Below are positions 24,204-32,544 of a stretch of DNA of 64,000 nucleotides, piece after piece. A program made the translations under genes and the position numbers. This DNA comes from Bacteroidales bacterium UBA1392. Lineage in GTDB: Bacteria; Bacteroidota; Bacteroidia; Bacteroidales; UBA932. The stretch lies in assembly GCA_002305275.1 (NCBI GenBank), contig DBQO01000033.1:1-64000 (forward strand), in the 5' to 3' direction. The first letter of the stretch is position 1. Every line of letters begins with the position of its first letter. The notes beneath the pieces are model-generated. The model was not told where the DNA came from and made no database searches. It was given only the letters and a program-made list of their open reading frames with translations.

Positions 24204-25787
24204 ATGTCAAAATACGAGTCAAATCTATTTTGGAATCCCCGGGATAAAATCGATGAGAAAAATATCGAACGCACAATCTACGCCTTCGAGTCTCTCCTTC
24301 TTCAGTATAACACCCGCACGCGAAATGTAATCGCCAATTACCGCAAGAACTTCAAAAATGACCGGGCATTCTTCAATGAATTCCTCTCTCTAAAAAGAAA
24401 AGAGATCCTCTCCTGGCGTAATTGCGGAGTCAAAACCACTCGCAATGTAGTAGAAATCATCAGACAACTGCGCAGCAGGCTGCCCAGCGAGAGTGAACAG
24501 AGTCTGGTCCATGACATCCCGATGCTGGAGAGCGATACTATCCTAAGACTCTTCAGCCTCAAGGAAAAATTGGGCTACTTTCCCGTATTCGCTACTCTGA
24601 AAGAGTATATAGCCACATTTGACGACAGGGATCTAAGAGTTCTGAACTCATTACTGTTGATCCATGATGGGAAATTGCCAATAAACCGCATCATAGTGGC
24701 AGAGGAACTCGGTATCTCAATAGAGCGGGTACGCCAAATGATGCTGAATATTATTTATCGCATCGAGGATTACCTCGGGATGATGAAAAAGATGATCAAA
24801 ACCCCGCGGGGATATGGCAAATGTCCTTACCGCTGGCGCTCTACCGGAGTACACAACGATGTCAATAAAGTTGAGGAGACCAATTTCAGCCGCAGCATCA
24901 TCAATATGGCTTTTGCCATACTCTATCGGGAAATATCCATTGTAGGGAGCGTGCGAGACTCTCTTATGATGAAAAATGACCGTTTTGCCAGAACGACACT
25001 TGTTCCCTCCAAGCTGGCTAAATACTTCGACTTTGAAGGGTTTCTAAAGTCCGTAGAGGCTACTGCACTGAAACGTCGGGACGAAACAGAGAGTATACCC
25101 ATTGAGATAATTGCCGTAGAATACCGATTAAACCGTTATTACGACCACTATAAGAAGGATATTCTCTCTGCTTGCGCCGTCGCGTTAAAGTATAATATGG
25201 CAGTGGGAGCTGAAGCAGCGGAAACCTATGCTAAGGCAGGACTGATCAATCCTAACCCCCGGGATCCCTTCCGTATAGCAGCCAAGGATCTTTTTGCCTC
25301 AATCCCCTTAACCATTCAGGAAGATATGATCCTATTCCCCGCTACAGTAAGAAAGCAAGTCCCGAAAATATTGGAAGAGATAATACGTGCAAAGGGGGAG
25401 CCGATGAGTGCTGAGGAGATACTGAAGGAATACAATCGCCTATATCCAGGTGAAAAAAAGAGGAAGAAGTTTGTTTCGGGAAATGTACTCCGTTCTCCCT
25501 CAATAACTGCCATTGGACGTACCGGCCGCTATACTCTCAAAGAATGGAAAAAGGGGTCTCGCAGAGGCGGTACAATACGTCTTTTCGTCCGGGAATACCT
25601 GAACACGCAACCCGGAAAGAGTGCTCCCATTTCGGATGTCGTGGTTTATGTATTGCAATTCAGACCTACGACAAACAGAAGTTCGATCATATCAAACCTT
25701 CAGCTTGACCGCAGAGGTTCCTTCATCTTCTCAGAAAAAGAAGGAGTCAGATATTTGACTCTTAAACCTTCTACTAAAAAATCCTGA
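24204..25787 (+). CDS. Protein with RNA polymerase alpha-CTD-like, sigma region 4-like and winged-helix segments
   Basis: A 527-residue protein that I cannot place in a characterised family. Residues 64-93 (RKEILSWRNCGVKTTRNVVEI) line up with the alpha C-terminal domain encoded in this window (RTDLMKFRNFGKKSLNEID). Residues 141-191 contain LGISIERVRQMMLNIIYRIEDYL, very like sigma-70 region 4. Residues 383-450 (RAKGEPMSAEEILKEYNRLYP, then AIGRTGRYTLKEW) resemble the HARE-HTH winged helix, and 455-522 look like a second one. Such a combination suggests a transcription factor that contacts RNA polymerase or promoter DNA. It has its own promoter. The 3' end overlaps the nagA-like gene by 14 bases. 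Function is inference only. Confidence 0.7.
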   Translation: MSKYESNLFWNPRDKIDEKNIERTIYAFESLLLQYNTRTRNVIANYRKNFKNDRAFFNEFLSLKRKEILSWRNCGVKTTRNVVEIIRQLRSRLPSESEQSLVHDIPMLESDTILRLFSLKEKLGYFPVFATLKEYIATFDDRDLRVLNSLLLIHDGKLPINRIIVAEELGISIERVRQMMLNIIYRIEDYLGMMKKMIKTPRGYGKCPYRWRSTGVHNDVNKVEETNFSRSIINMAFAILYREISIVGSVRDSLMMKNDRFARTTLVPSKLAKYFDFEGFLKSVEATALKRRDETESIPIEIIAVEYRLNRYYDHYKKDILSACAVALKYNMAVGAEAAETYAKAGLINPNPRDPFRIAAKDLFASIPLTIQEDMILFPATVRKQVPKILEEIIRAKGEPMSAEEILKEYNRLYPGEKKRKKFVSGNVLRSPSITAIGRTGRYTLKEWKKGSRRGGTIRLFVREYLNTQPGKSAPISDVVVYVLQFRPTTNRSSIISNLQLDRRGSFIFSEKEGVRYLTLKPSTKKS

Positions 25788-26919
25788 CACCCTTACTCCA
25801 TACGGAGGTCAGGTTGTATTGATGGTCGAGCAGTAGGATATCGGCATCCTTACCCTTTTCAAGAGTACCGACGCGGTCTATAACATTCATTATCCTTGCA
25901 GGAGTCTCCGAGGCCATCCTAACGGCATCCTCAAAAGGCACCTCAGCTCTAATGACCATATTTCTGACTAGCTGATCCATTGTAGAGATTCCCCCGGCGA
26001 CAGTACCGTCGGATTTGAGTTTGCATATCCCATTTTCTATGTAGACCTTTGAGAAAGGAAGTTCCTCACCATCGTAAGCAGCATAACGGAGTGCAGCGGT
26101 AACCAGTGCAGTCCTCTCCACACCTTTGAGTTTATAAACCAGACGTAAAATGGTCGCGGGTAAATGGACCAGATCCGCAATAACCTCAGTAGTCATCTCA
26201 TCTATCAACAAAACGCTCTCAACAGTGCCTTCATATTTATATTCACGGCGTTTGTGAAATCCGGCCATGGCATTGTATAATTGCGCCGCATGGACAAATC
26301 CGGCATCAAATCCCGCTTTCACATCGCCATATTCCGCCATGGTGTGAGAGATGGCCGCCAAGATGCCTTTACGTGTAATGAAACGGGCAAATTGTTGCGC
26401 TCCGGGGAGCTCCGGGGAAGCGTCCCAGCGCTTTATGCAGGGAAGTTCGCTCACGACTTTTTCATACTTTGATCGATCGGGCAGTTTTACCTCATACCTG
26501 CCTTTTGTTATTTCAGGGCTCAGATAGGGGCCAACAATATGCAGGCCTCCAATGAGGCGATTACCCCCTTCCATCAATTTAGTGCAGATTTTTCCGGTTT
26601 CGAGCAGCTTATCGTAGCCAACCGCACCCACTGTGGGGAATATGGTGGTAGTACCGTGAGCTAAATGGGTATTGATTACGGTATTGAATGCCTCTTCAGT
26701 AGCATCATGAAACTGACTGCCTGCTGCTCCGTATATATTCATCGCAACATATCCCGGTATTACATAGCGTCCCGAAGCATCGAACATTTCCGCATTTTCC
26801 AAAGGGAGGGAGCTACCGGTAATGGCGAGGATACGACCTTCATTGACCAGTATAGAGCCGTTATTGATCCACCCTTGAGGGGTCAGGATCTTTCCATTGA
26901 ATATCTGTATCAACTTCAT
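25774..26919 (-). CDS. NagA-like amidohydrolase paralogue, probable pseudoenzyme
   Basis: A 381-residue paralogue of N-acetylglucosamine-6-phosphate deacetylase, 24 bases downstream of the intact copy. The frame is complete and the fold segments are conserved (ELPGAQQFARFITRKGILA, REYKYEGTVESV, KGKDADILLL). Most active-site residues differ. HxH is N-I-Y at 61-63, the metal Glu of LEG is Val129, the His of HFYNAM is Gln213, and the catalytic Asp of TDA is Ala275. His192 and His252 remain. It is therefore unlikely to deacetylate by the known mechanism. It may bind a sugar phosphate, regulate, or form a heteromer with the neighbour. Confidence 0.85.
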   Translation of the reverse strand: MKLIQIFNGKILTPQGWINNGSILVNEGRILAITGSSLPLENAEMFDASGRYVIPGYVAMNIYGAAGSQFHDATEEAFNTVINTHLAHGTTTIFPTVGAVGYDKLLETGKICTKLMEGGNRLIGGLHIVGPYLSPEITKGRYEVKLPDRSKYEKVVSELPCIKRWDASPELPGAQQFARFITRKGILAAISHTMAEYGDVKAGFDAGFVHAAQLYNAMAGFHKRREYKYEGTVESVLLIDEMTTEVIADLVHLPATILRLVYKLKGVERTALVTAALRYAAYDGEELPFSKVYIENGICKLKSDGTVAGGISTMDQLVRNMVIRAEVPFEDAVRMASETPARIMNVIDRVGTLEKGKDADILLLDHQYNLTSVWSKGVRIF

Positions 26920-26943
26920 AGTTCGGTAATTTTGAATGTTATC

Positions 26944-28101
26944 TTAGATAGATTTGATGATTTGACCCATGGCAATCACTCCACGGAGATCGTAGTTCTT
27001 ATCGATGAACAATATATCCGCATCCTTTCCATTTTCGAGGGACCCTTTACGATCCATAACACCCATTATACGGGCTGGAGATTCGGAAACCATTCTAATT
27101 ACATCGAAAAAGGGAATCGTAGTTTGAGTGGCTACCGTTTTTATCACGCGGTCCATTGTAGCTATGGAACCGGCCAAGGCGGAACGATCCGAAAGTTTGC
27201 AGACTCCATCTTCTATGATTACACGAGGATCAAAGGCCGCCGGATTGTCACTGGCCGCACAGGCAAGAGCATCGGTAATAAGTGCCGTCTTCTCCACCCC
27301 CTTAATCTTATAAATAAGTTCAAGTATGGTAGCGGGTACGTGTATACCGTCTCCAATCACCTCAACAGTCATATCCTCAATCAGGTAAACACTCTCTACC
27401 GTTCCTTCGTACTTGTATTCATTTTTCCTATGAAAGCCGGGCATCGCATTGTAGAAGTGAGTGACATGAGTAAAGCCTGCTTCGTATGCCTCCAGTACTT
27501 GGTGGTATTCGGCAGCAGTATGACCAATAGAGGCCAAGACGCCCTTTCTGGTAATGTATCGTCCAAATGACGTGGCTCCGGGCAGTTCCGGTGCTATATC
27601 CCATCGTTTGATGCAGTCGGTCTCTTCCAGTATGGGAATATATTCGCCGGGGTCGGGATCCTTGATATATTGCGGCATCTGTCCACCTGCCATCTTAATA
27701 TTGAGATAATGTCCCTCAAGATGGAGCCCCAAAATAGGACTGTTTTTCTCTGCCATCAATTTTTCCGTAGTGGCTACGGCAGCCCTAATCATGGGTACGC
27801 TCGAGGATGAGAGTGTAGGGTACATACTGGTGGTACCATACTGCATGTGTGTGGCAATTGCCGTTCTGAAGGCCTCTTCCGTACCTTCCATAAAGTCACT
27901 TCCGCCACCACCGTGACAGTGGAGTTCAATTGCTCCCGGGGTAATGTACATACCTTTTGCATCTATTATTTTGGCACCTACAACCGGCAGGTCGCAATTT
28001 GAAACTTCGAGAATCTTATTATCACCTATGATGATGGAACCCTCTTTGAGCCATCCTGAAGGGGTATGGATAATACCATTTATAATTTGAGTAAGTATCA
28101 T
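26944..28101 (-). CDS. nagA: N-acetylglucosamine-6-phosphate deacetylase
   Basis: NagA removes acetate from GlcNAc-6-phosphate for amino-sugar recycling or catabolism. All key residues are present in the 385-residue protein: His61 and His63 (ELHCHGGGG), Glu129 (GLHLEGHY), His194 (IGHTAAEY), His215 (HFYNAM), His254 (DGIHVP) and catalytic Asp277 (ITDA). It is the first gene of a two-gene unit with the degenerate paralogue. No nagB is nearby. Confidence 0.92.
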   Translation of the reverse strand: MILTQIINGIIHTPSGWLKEGSIIIGDNKILEVSNCDLPVVGAKIIDAKGMYITPGAIELHCHGGGGSDFMEGTEEAFRTAIATHMQYGTTSMYPTLSSSSVPMIRAAVATTEKLMAEKNSPILGLHLEGHYLNIKMAGGQMPQYIKDPDPGEYIPILEETDCIKRWDIAPELPGATSFGRYITRKGVLASIGHTAAEYHQVLEAYEAGFTHVTHFYNAMPGFHRKNEYKYEGTVESVYLIEDMTVEVIGDGIHVPATILELIYKIKGVEKTALITDALACAASDNPAAFDPRVIIEDGVCKLSDRSALAGSIATMDRVIKTVATQTTIPFFDVIRMVSESPARIMGVMDRKGSLENGKDADILFIDKNYDLRGVIAMGQIIKSI

Positions 28102-28157
28102 ATTTTCTTTTATATTTTTTTCTTAAACAATTTGTAAAGATAGTAACAAAAATTATG

Positions 28158-29027
28158 CTACGCTTTATTAAAGTACTTGACAAAGCGGTCGCGTCCATTG
28201 ATATCCTGTAGAACTGTTGTGCAGGGACCGAAAAGATCAGCTACTTCCCTACCGAAACGTTCATTTATCTCAAAATAACAAACGCCTCCCTCCCGTAAAA
28301 GCAATTTTGTCCAAGAGTGCAGCGCCCTATAGAAGAGCAGGGGATCGTCATCCGGAACAAAAAGGGCCGGTTCAGGCTCGTAATCAAGGACATTGGGACG
28401 CATCTGAGATCGCTCGCTCTCAAGAACATAAGGGGGGTTTGATACAATTATATCAAACTGCGGAAGACCTGCAGGGGGTGGTTTCAACATATCTGCCAAA
28501 AAGAAAACAGGCCTGCTGACCGGACCTTCCGTACTCTTTACTTTTTGTTTTCCCGCTACCCTAAGGGCTTTGTCCGAGATGTCACAACCAAACACCTGCG
28601 CTCCGGTCAATTCCGCCGAAAGCGACCAGGCAAGGCATCCAGAACCGGTACCGACATCGAGAACATTGAAATCCTGCTCCTCATCTAGCTCCCTTTCCGA
28701 CAGACCATCGACAATGATGCCAAATAACTCTTCGGTCTCGGGACGGGGAATCAGTACCCCCTCACTTACCTTGAAGCTTCTCCCACCGAAATCGGTAAAA
28801 CCGAGCACATACTGAAGAGGTCGCCACTTCAGCAAATCCTCCATAGCTTCATCCAACCTCCGCTGTTCGGCAGCGAAAATCTTTCTCTCCGGATCCGATA
28901 AATAGCAATATTCAGGCAATTCAAGATGGTGAGATAGCAACCTGATAACCATTGACTTGGCTTCAGCTTCCGGGTAGAGTGCCGAGAGATCCTTTACCGA
29001 TTTGTCAACAAATCCTTTAAGAGTCAT
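28158..29027 (-). CDS. prmC: Release factor glutamine methyltransferase
   Basis: PrmC methylates the GGQ glutamine of RF1 and RF2. The 289-residue protein has the N-terminal helical domain (LKWRPLQYVLGFTDFGG, then VLIPRPETEEL), the SAM motif VLDVGTGSGCLAWSL and the catalytic NPPY (IIVSNPPYVLESE). It is the last gene of the PBP1A-ddl-prmC operon, 17 bases after ddl. Confidence 0.95.
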   Translation of the reverse strand: MTLKGFVDKSVKDLSALYPEAEAKSMVIRLLSHHLELPEYCYLSDPERKIFAAEQRRLDEAMEDLLKWRPLQYVLGFTDFGGRSFKVSEGVLIPRPETEELFGIIVDGLSERELDEEQDFNVLDVGTGSGCLAWSLSAELTGAQVFGCDISDKALRVAGKQKVKSTEGPVSRPVFFLADMLKPPPAGLPQFDIIVSNPPYVLESERSQMRPNVLDYEPEPALFVPDDDPLLFYRALHSWTKLLLREGGVCYFEINERFGREVADLFGPCTTVLQDINGRDRFVKYFNKA

Positions 29028-29044
29028 ATTTTAAAAAGAGATAA

Positions 29045-30055
29045 TCAGGTATTATCTGCGATGCCGGTGATGACCTGCATCATATCCAACCCGGCGGTAC
29101 GTATTTGCTGGGGTACCAGGCTCATGGGAGTCATTCCGGGTACTGTGTTGAGTTCGAGGAATACCACGCTACCGTCAGCGCAAAGGAAATAGTCCACCCT
29201 GACTATGCCTTTACAACCCAAACAATCATATATGCTGCGTGTAGTAGCCGAAATCTCTTCAACTTTTATGGGATCTATGTCTGCTGGGCATATTTCATCA
29301 CTCAAGCCGTTGTATTTAGCCTCATAATCAAAAAAGGAGTTGTGGGGTATAATCTCAGTCACGGGCAATGCTACAATCTTCTCTCCATCCATGTAGGCTC
29401 CCTGCGTTATCTCACGTCCACTGATATAGGTCTCCACCAGTACCGTGTCACTGTGTCTGAATGCGAGCATTATTGCCTCCTCCAACTCTTCCTCCTTCAT
29501 AACCTTGCTTACTCCAAAACTGCTGCCCCCGGAACAGGGTTTGACAAAGAGGGGTAGTCCCAATTTATTCACAATACTTGTCACCGAAAACCCTTTACCT
29601 CTCCTTAAAGTAACGTCCGGAGCCAATTTGAATCCGAAATCCCGCAACAGGGCTTTACATATCTGTTTGTCGAATGCCGAAGCCGAAACCGCAGACGAGG
29701 AGGTAGTAAAAGGCACCCCCATAATCTCAAAATAGCCTTGTAGGACTCCGTTTTCTCCGGGAGTACCATGAATCATGATCATCGCCAGATCAAACTTTAT
29801 CTTTTCTCCTCGATATGTAAAAGAAAAGTCATTTTTATCCACCTGAGCCAGCCCTGTAAGACCTGCCTCCGGATTGGACTCGGTGCCCTCTCCTGAGGCT
29901 TCCACAACCTGCCATGAAGCCCCTTTAAGGAGTACGTGATAAACATTGTATTTGGAACGGTCGATATAGCGGGAGACGTTACGACCGCTGAGAATGGAAA
30001 TTCCAACCTCTGCGGAGTCTCCGCCATATATGAGTGCAAGGTTGCGCTTTGTCAT
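29045..30055 (-). CDS. ddl: D-alanine--D-alanine ligase
   Basis: Ddl makes the D-Ala-D-Ala end of the peptidoglycan stem peptide. The 336 residues show ATP-grasp features: LALIYGGDSAEVGISILSG at the N-terminus, IHGTPGENGVLQGYFE, LFVKPCSGGSSFGVSKV, FLELNTVPGMTPMSLVP. The start at 30055 is preferred; an upstream ATG at 30277 would extend the protein by 74 residues into the PBP1A gene. It lies 16 bases after the PBP1A gene, so both peptidoglycan genes are co-expressed. Confidence 0.95.
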   Translation of the reverse strand: MTKRNLALIYGGDSAEVGISILSGRNVSRYIDRSKYNVYHVLLKGASWQVVEASGEGTESNPEAGLTGLAQVDKNDFSFTYRGEKIKFDLAMIMIHGTPGENGVLQGYFEIMGVPFTTSSSAVSASAFDKQICKALLRDFGFKLAPDVTLRRGKGFSVTSIVNKLGLPLFVKPCSGGSSFGVSKVMKEEELEEAIMLAFRHSDTVLVETYISGREITQGAYMDGEKIVALPVTEIIPHNSFFDYEAKYNGLSDEICPADIDPIKVEEISATTRSIYDCLGCKGIVRVDYFLCADGSVVFLELNTVPGMTPMSLVPQQIRTAGLDMMQVITGIADNT

Positions 30056-30071
30056 AAAATGAGTGAGTTTA

Positions 30072-32444
30072 TCAGTTGAAAAAACCTTGATCGTCTCCGG
30101 ATGTCGATATTTTATCGTTTGAAAGGTCACTGTCATCTCCGGTACAGGACAAGTCCATGCTCCAACCCAAAGGAGGTACAAAGAGGTCCTCAGGACCGAT
30201 ATTGATGCTTTCGTCTCCATATACTTTCTGCATGAATATGCCCCATATGGGAAGCGCCATATTGGATCCGGCACCATAAGTCAAACTTTCGAAGTGTACC
30301 TGGCGATCCTCTGCACCTACCCAAACTCCGGCAGTCAGTTTCGGGGTAAAGCCTATGAACCATCCGTCTGATTGATCATTGGTAGTACCGGTCTTGCCGG
30401 CAATGTTGTTGCCCAAACCATACTTCCAACGAAGGCGTCCTGCAGTACCCTCATTGACCACACCCTGCATGAGATTGACCATCAGATAGGCGGTAGGGTC
30501 ACTCAATGCCTCTTTTTTGCGGGAGGAAAAGTTTGCCAGCACATTACCGGACTTATCTTCAATACGATTGACCAGCATCGGGGCTACATAGACGCCACGG
30601 CTTGGGAAGGTATTGAAAGCAGCAACCATTTCGTAAACGGAAATATCACAAGAGCCCACGCATAGCGAATAAACGGGATCTAAGTATGAACTGATACCCA
30701 TCTTACGGCACATTTCCACCAAAGCATGAGGACCGAACTGCTTCATCAGGTAAGCTGAGATATTATTGGAGCTGTGAGTCAAACCCCATTTGAGTGTAAC
30801 CGTCTTGCCTATGTGTTCCGCTCTGTCAGTACTCTTGGGGGTCCATACCTCATCTCCTACAGGGAATGAATAGGGAATATTAACCACTTTGTCACAAGGC
30901 GTGAAACCCTCCTGCATTGCAAGAGTGTAGAGGAAAGGTTTGATGGTGGATCCTACCTGCCGTTTGCCCTGTCTCGCATTGTCATATTTGAAATAACGGT
31001 AATCGGGGCCGCCAATATAGGCCTTAACTTTACCGGTATGCGGTTCTATCGCAATAAATGCAGCACGAAGGAATGATTTGTAATATCTGATGGAATCGTA
31101 TGGTGTCATCAATGTATCGATGTAACCCTGCTCATTCCAGGCGAACAATCGCATTTGTACCTTCTGTTTAAAAGATTTTAGGATTTCCTCCTCACTCACC
31201 TCCTCCTTTTTCATCTGACGGTATCGATCACTCCATTTTACAGCCTGATTCATCAGCATTTGAGTAACTTCAGGAGTTACGTCGGGGGAGAAAGGGGCAT
31301 TGGGCTTACGCCTGAGCTCATTGAAGAAGACCTTCTGAAGATCCTTACCCAAATGCTCTCTTACGGCATCTTCTGCATATTGCTGCATTCTGGAATCGAT
31401 TGTAGTATAGATACGGAGTCCATCCTTATCGAGATTGTACTGCGTGCCGTCCGGCTTTGGATTTTTGTTTAGCCAGCCAAAAAGCGGATCTTCCATCCAT
31501 AGGGTGGAATCAGCCACATAGTCCTCCTTCTGCCTGTAAGAGGAGGGTCTGGGTTCCTCTGCATTCATGTAGCGGCGAAGCATATCTCTATAGTATGAAC
31601 CAAGGCCCGCATTGTGATCCTGCTGTTGGTATGAGAGTACTATAGGTATCTGTACTATGGAGTCATATTGTTCCGGGGAGATGTAGTCGTATTTTTCCAT
31701 CTGCCTCAGTACATGGTTGCGACGACTCAAAGAGTTCTCAGGATTAATAACCGGATTGTACCGGGTGGGTTTATTGACCATTCCCACCAGACAAGCCCCT
31801 TCTTCGACAGTTAGGTCGCTTACATCTTTGTCAAAGAATGTGAGAGCTGCCGATTTGATGCCGTAGGCATTACTCCCGAAGAAAATCGCATTGAGATACA
31901 TCGTCACAATCTCATCCTTTGTGTAATTGCGCTCCAGCTTGACTGCGGTAATCCACTCCTTGATCTTAATGGTGACAAGTTTGATAAATTTGCCTCCGGG
32001 AATTCGGCTGGAAACATCCTGACGCGGATAGAGGGTCTTTGCAAGCTGCTGAGTAATGGTGCTGCCACCGCCCTGGCTGGAATCTCCCATGAGCAGAGTC
32101 TTGACCACGACCCGGGCGAGGCCTCTGAAGTCTATGCCCGAATGACGGTAAAAGCGCGCATCTTCCGTGGAGATAGCCGCATTGACCAGATGAGGGGGTA
32201 AATCCGCAAAGGAGACGTATGAACGATTTTCAATGTGATAGGTATTGATGACCTTGCCATCTTCGGAAATCAGTTCCGTTGCAAGATTGCTCTTAGGGTC
32301 CTCAAGCTCCTCAAATGAGGGAATATGTGCAAAAATAGCTACTCCGGCGACAAAGAGGATGAAAATCGCAACAGGCGTAATAATTATCCACCAAAACCAC
32401 TTCAACAACCTCTTTCGATCAACCGATTTCTTATTATTTGGCAT
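30072..32444 (-). CDS. mrcA: Class A penicillin-binding protein (PBP1A)
   Basis: A 790-residue bifunctional murein synthase. There is one membrane helix (about residues 16-38). The GT51 glycosyltransferase domain has TEDARFYRHSGID, GGSTITQQLAKTLYPRQ and EIVTMYLNAIFFGSNAYGI. The transpeptidase domain has the SxxK motif in GSTIKPFLY, SSNN, and KTGTTNDQSDGWF. It acts in the periplasm on lipid II. First gene of the PBP1A-ddl-prmC operon and divergent from topA. The symbol mrcA is by analogy. Confidence 0.93.
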   Translation of the reverse strand: MPNNKKSVDRKRLLKWFWWIIITPVAIFILFVAGVAIFAHIPSFEELEDPKSNLATELISEDGKVINTYHIENRSYVSFADLPPHLVNAAISTEDARFYRHSGIDFRGLARVVVKTLLMGDSSQGGGSTITQQLAKTLYPRQDVSSRIPGGKFIKLVTIKIKEWITAVKLERNYTKDEIVTMYLNAIFFGSNAYGIKSAALTFFDKDVSDLTVEEGACLVGMVNKPTRYNPVINPENSLSRRNHVLRQMEKYDYISPEQYDSIVQIPIVLSYQQQDHNAGLGSYYRDMLRRYMNAEEPRPSSYRQKEDYVADSTLWMEDPLFGWLNKNPKPDGTQYNLDKDGLRIYTTIDSRMQQYAEDAVREHLGKDLQKVFFNELRRKPNAPFSPDVTPEVTQMLMNQAVKWSDRYRQMKKEEVSEEEILKSFKQKVQMRLFAWNEQGYIDTLMTPYDSIRYYKSFLRAAFIAIEPHTGKVKAYIGGPDYRYFKYDNARQGKRQVGSTIKPFLYTLAMQEGFTPCDKVVNIPYSFPVGDEVWTPKSTDRAEHIGKTVTLKWGLTHSSNNISAYLMKQFGPHALVEMCRKMGISSYLDPVYSLCVGSCDISVYEMVAAFNTFPSRGVYVAPMLVNRIEDKSGNVLANFSSRKKEALSDPTAYLMVNLMQGVVNEGTAGRLRWKYGLGNNIAGKTGTTNDQSDGWFIGFTPKLTAGVWVGAEDRQVHFESLTYGAGSNMALPIWGIFMQKVYGDESINIGPEDLFVPPLGWSMDLSCTGDDSDLSNDKISTSGDDQGFFN

Positions 32445-32484
32445 AAATCAAAATGTTTCGATTGCGCAAAAATAGCAATTAAAA

Positions 32485-32517
32485 TTTGGATAATTGCTCT
32501 CTTTATCCCTTACTTTG
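32485..32517 (+). promoter_or_regulatory. topA promoter
   Basis: TTTG (32485-32488), a 21-base spacer, and TTACTTTG (32510-32517), one base off TAnnTTTG. It is 27 bases before the preferred topA start. A CAAAAATA at 32467-32474 could be the -7 box of the divergent PBP1A gene. Confidence 0.5.
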
Positions 32518-32544
32518 CATTTCAGTTTGAAAAGAATAAGGAAT

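Noticed and set aside
26665..27570. A 301-codon plus-strand open frame opposite the two nagA genes
   Set aside because: It spans the gap between two clearly real genes on the other strand and has no recognisable motif or promoter.
29045..30277. Longer Ddl starting at 30277
   Set aside because: The extra 74 residues overlap the PBP1A gene and do not resemble Ddl. The conserved N-terminus begins at 30055.
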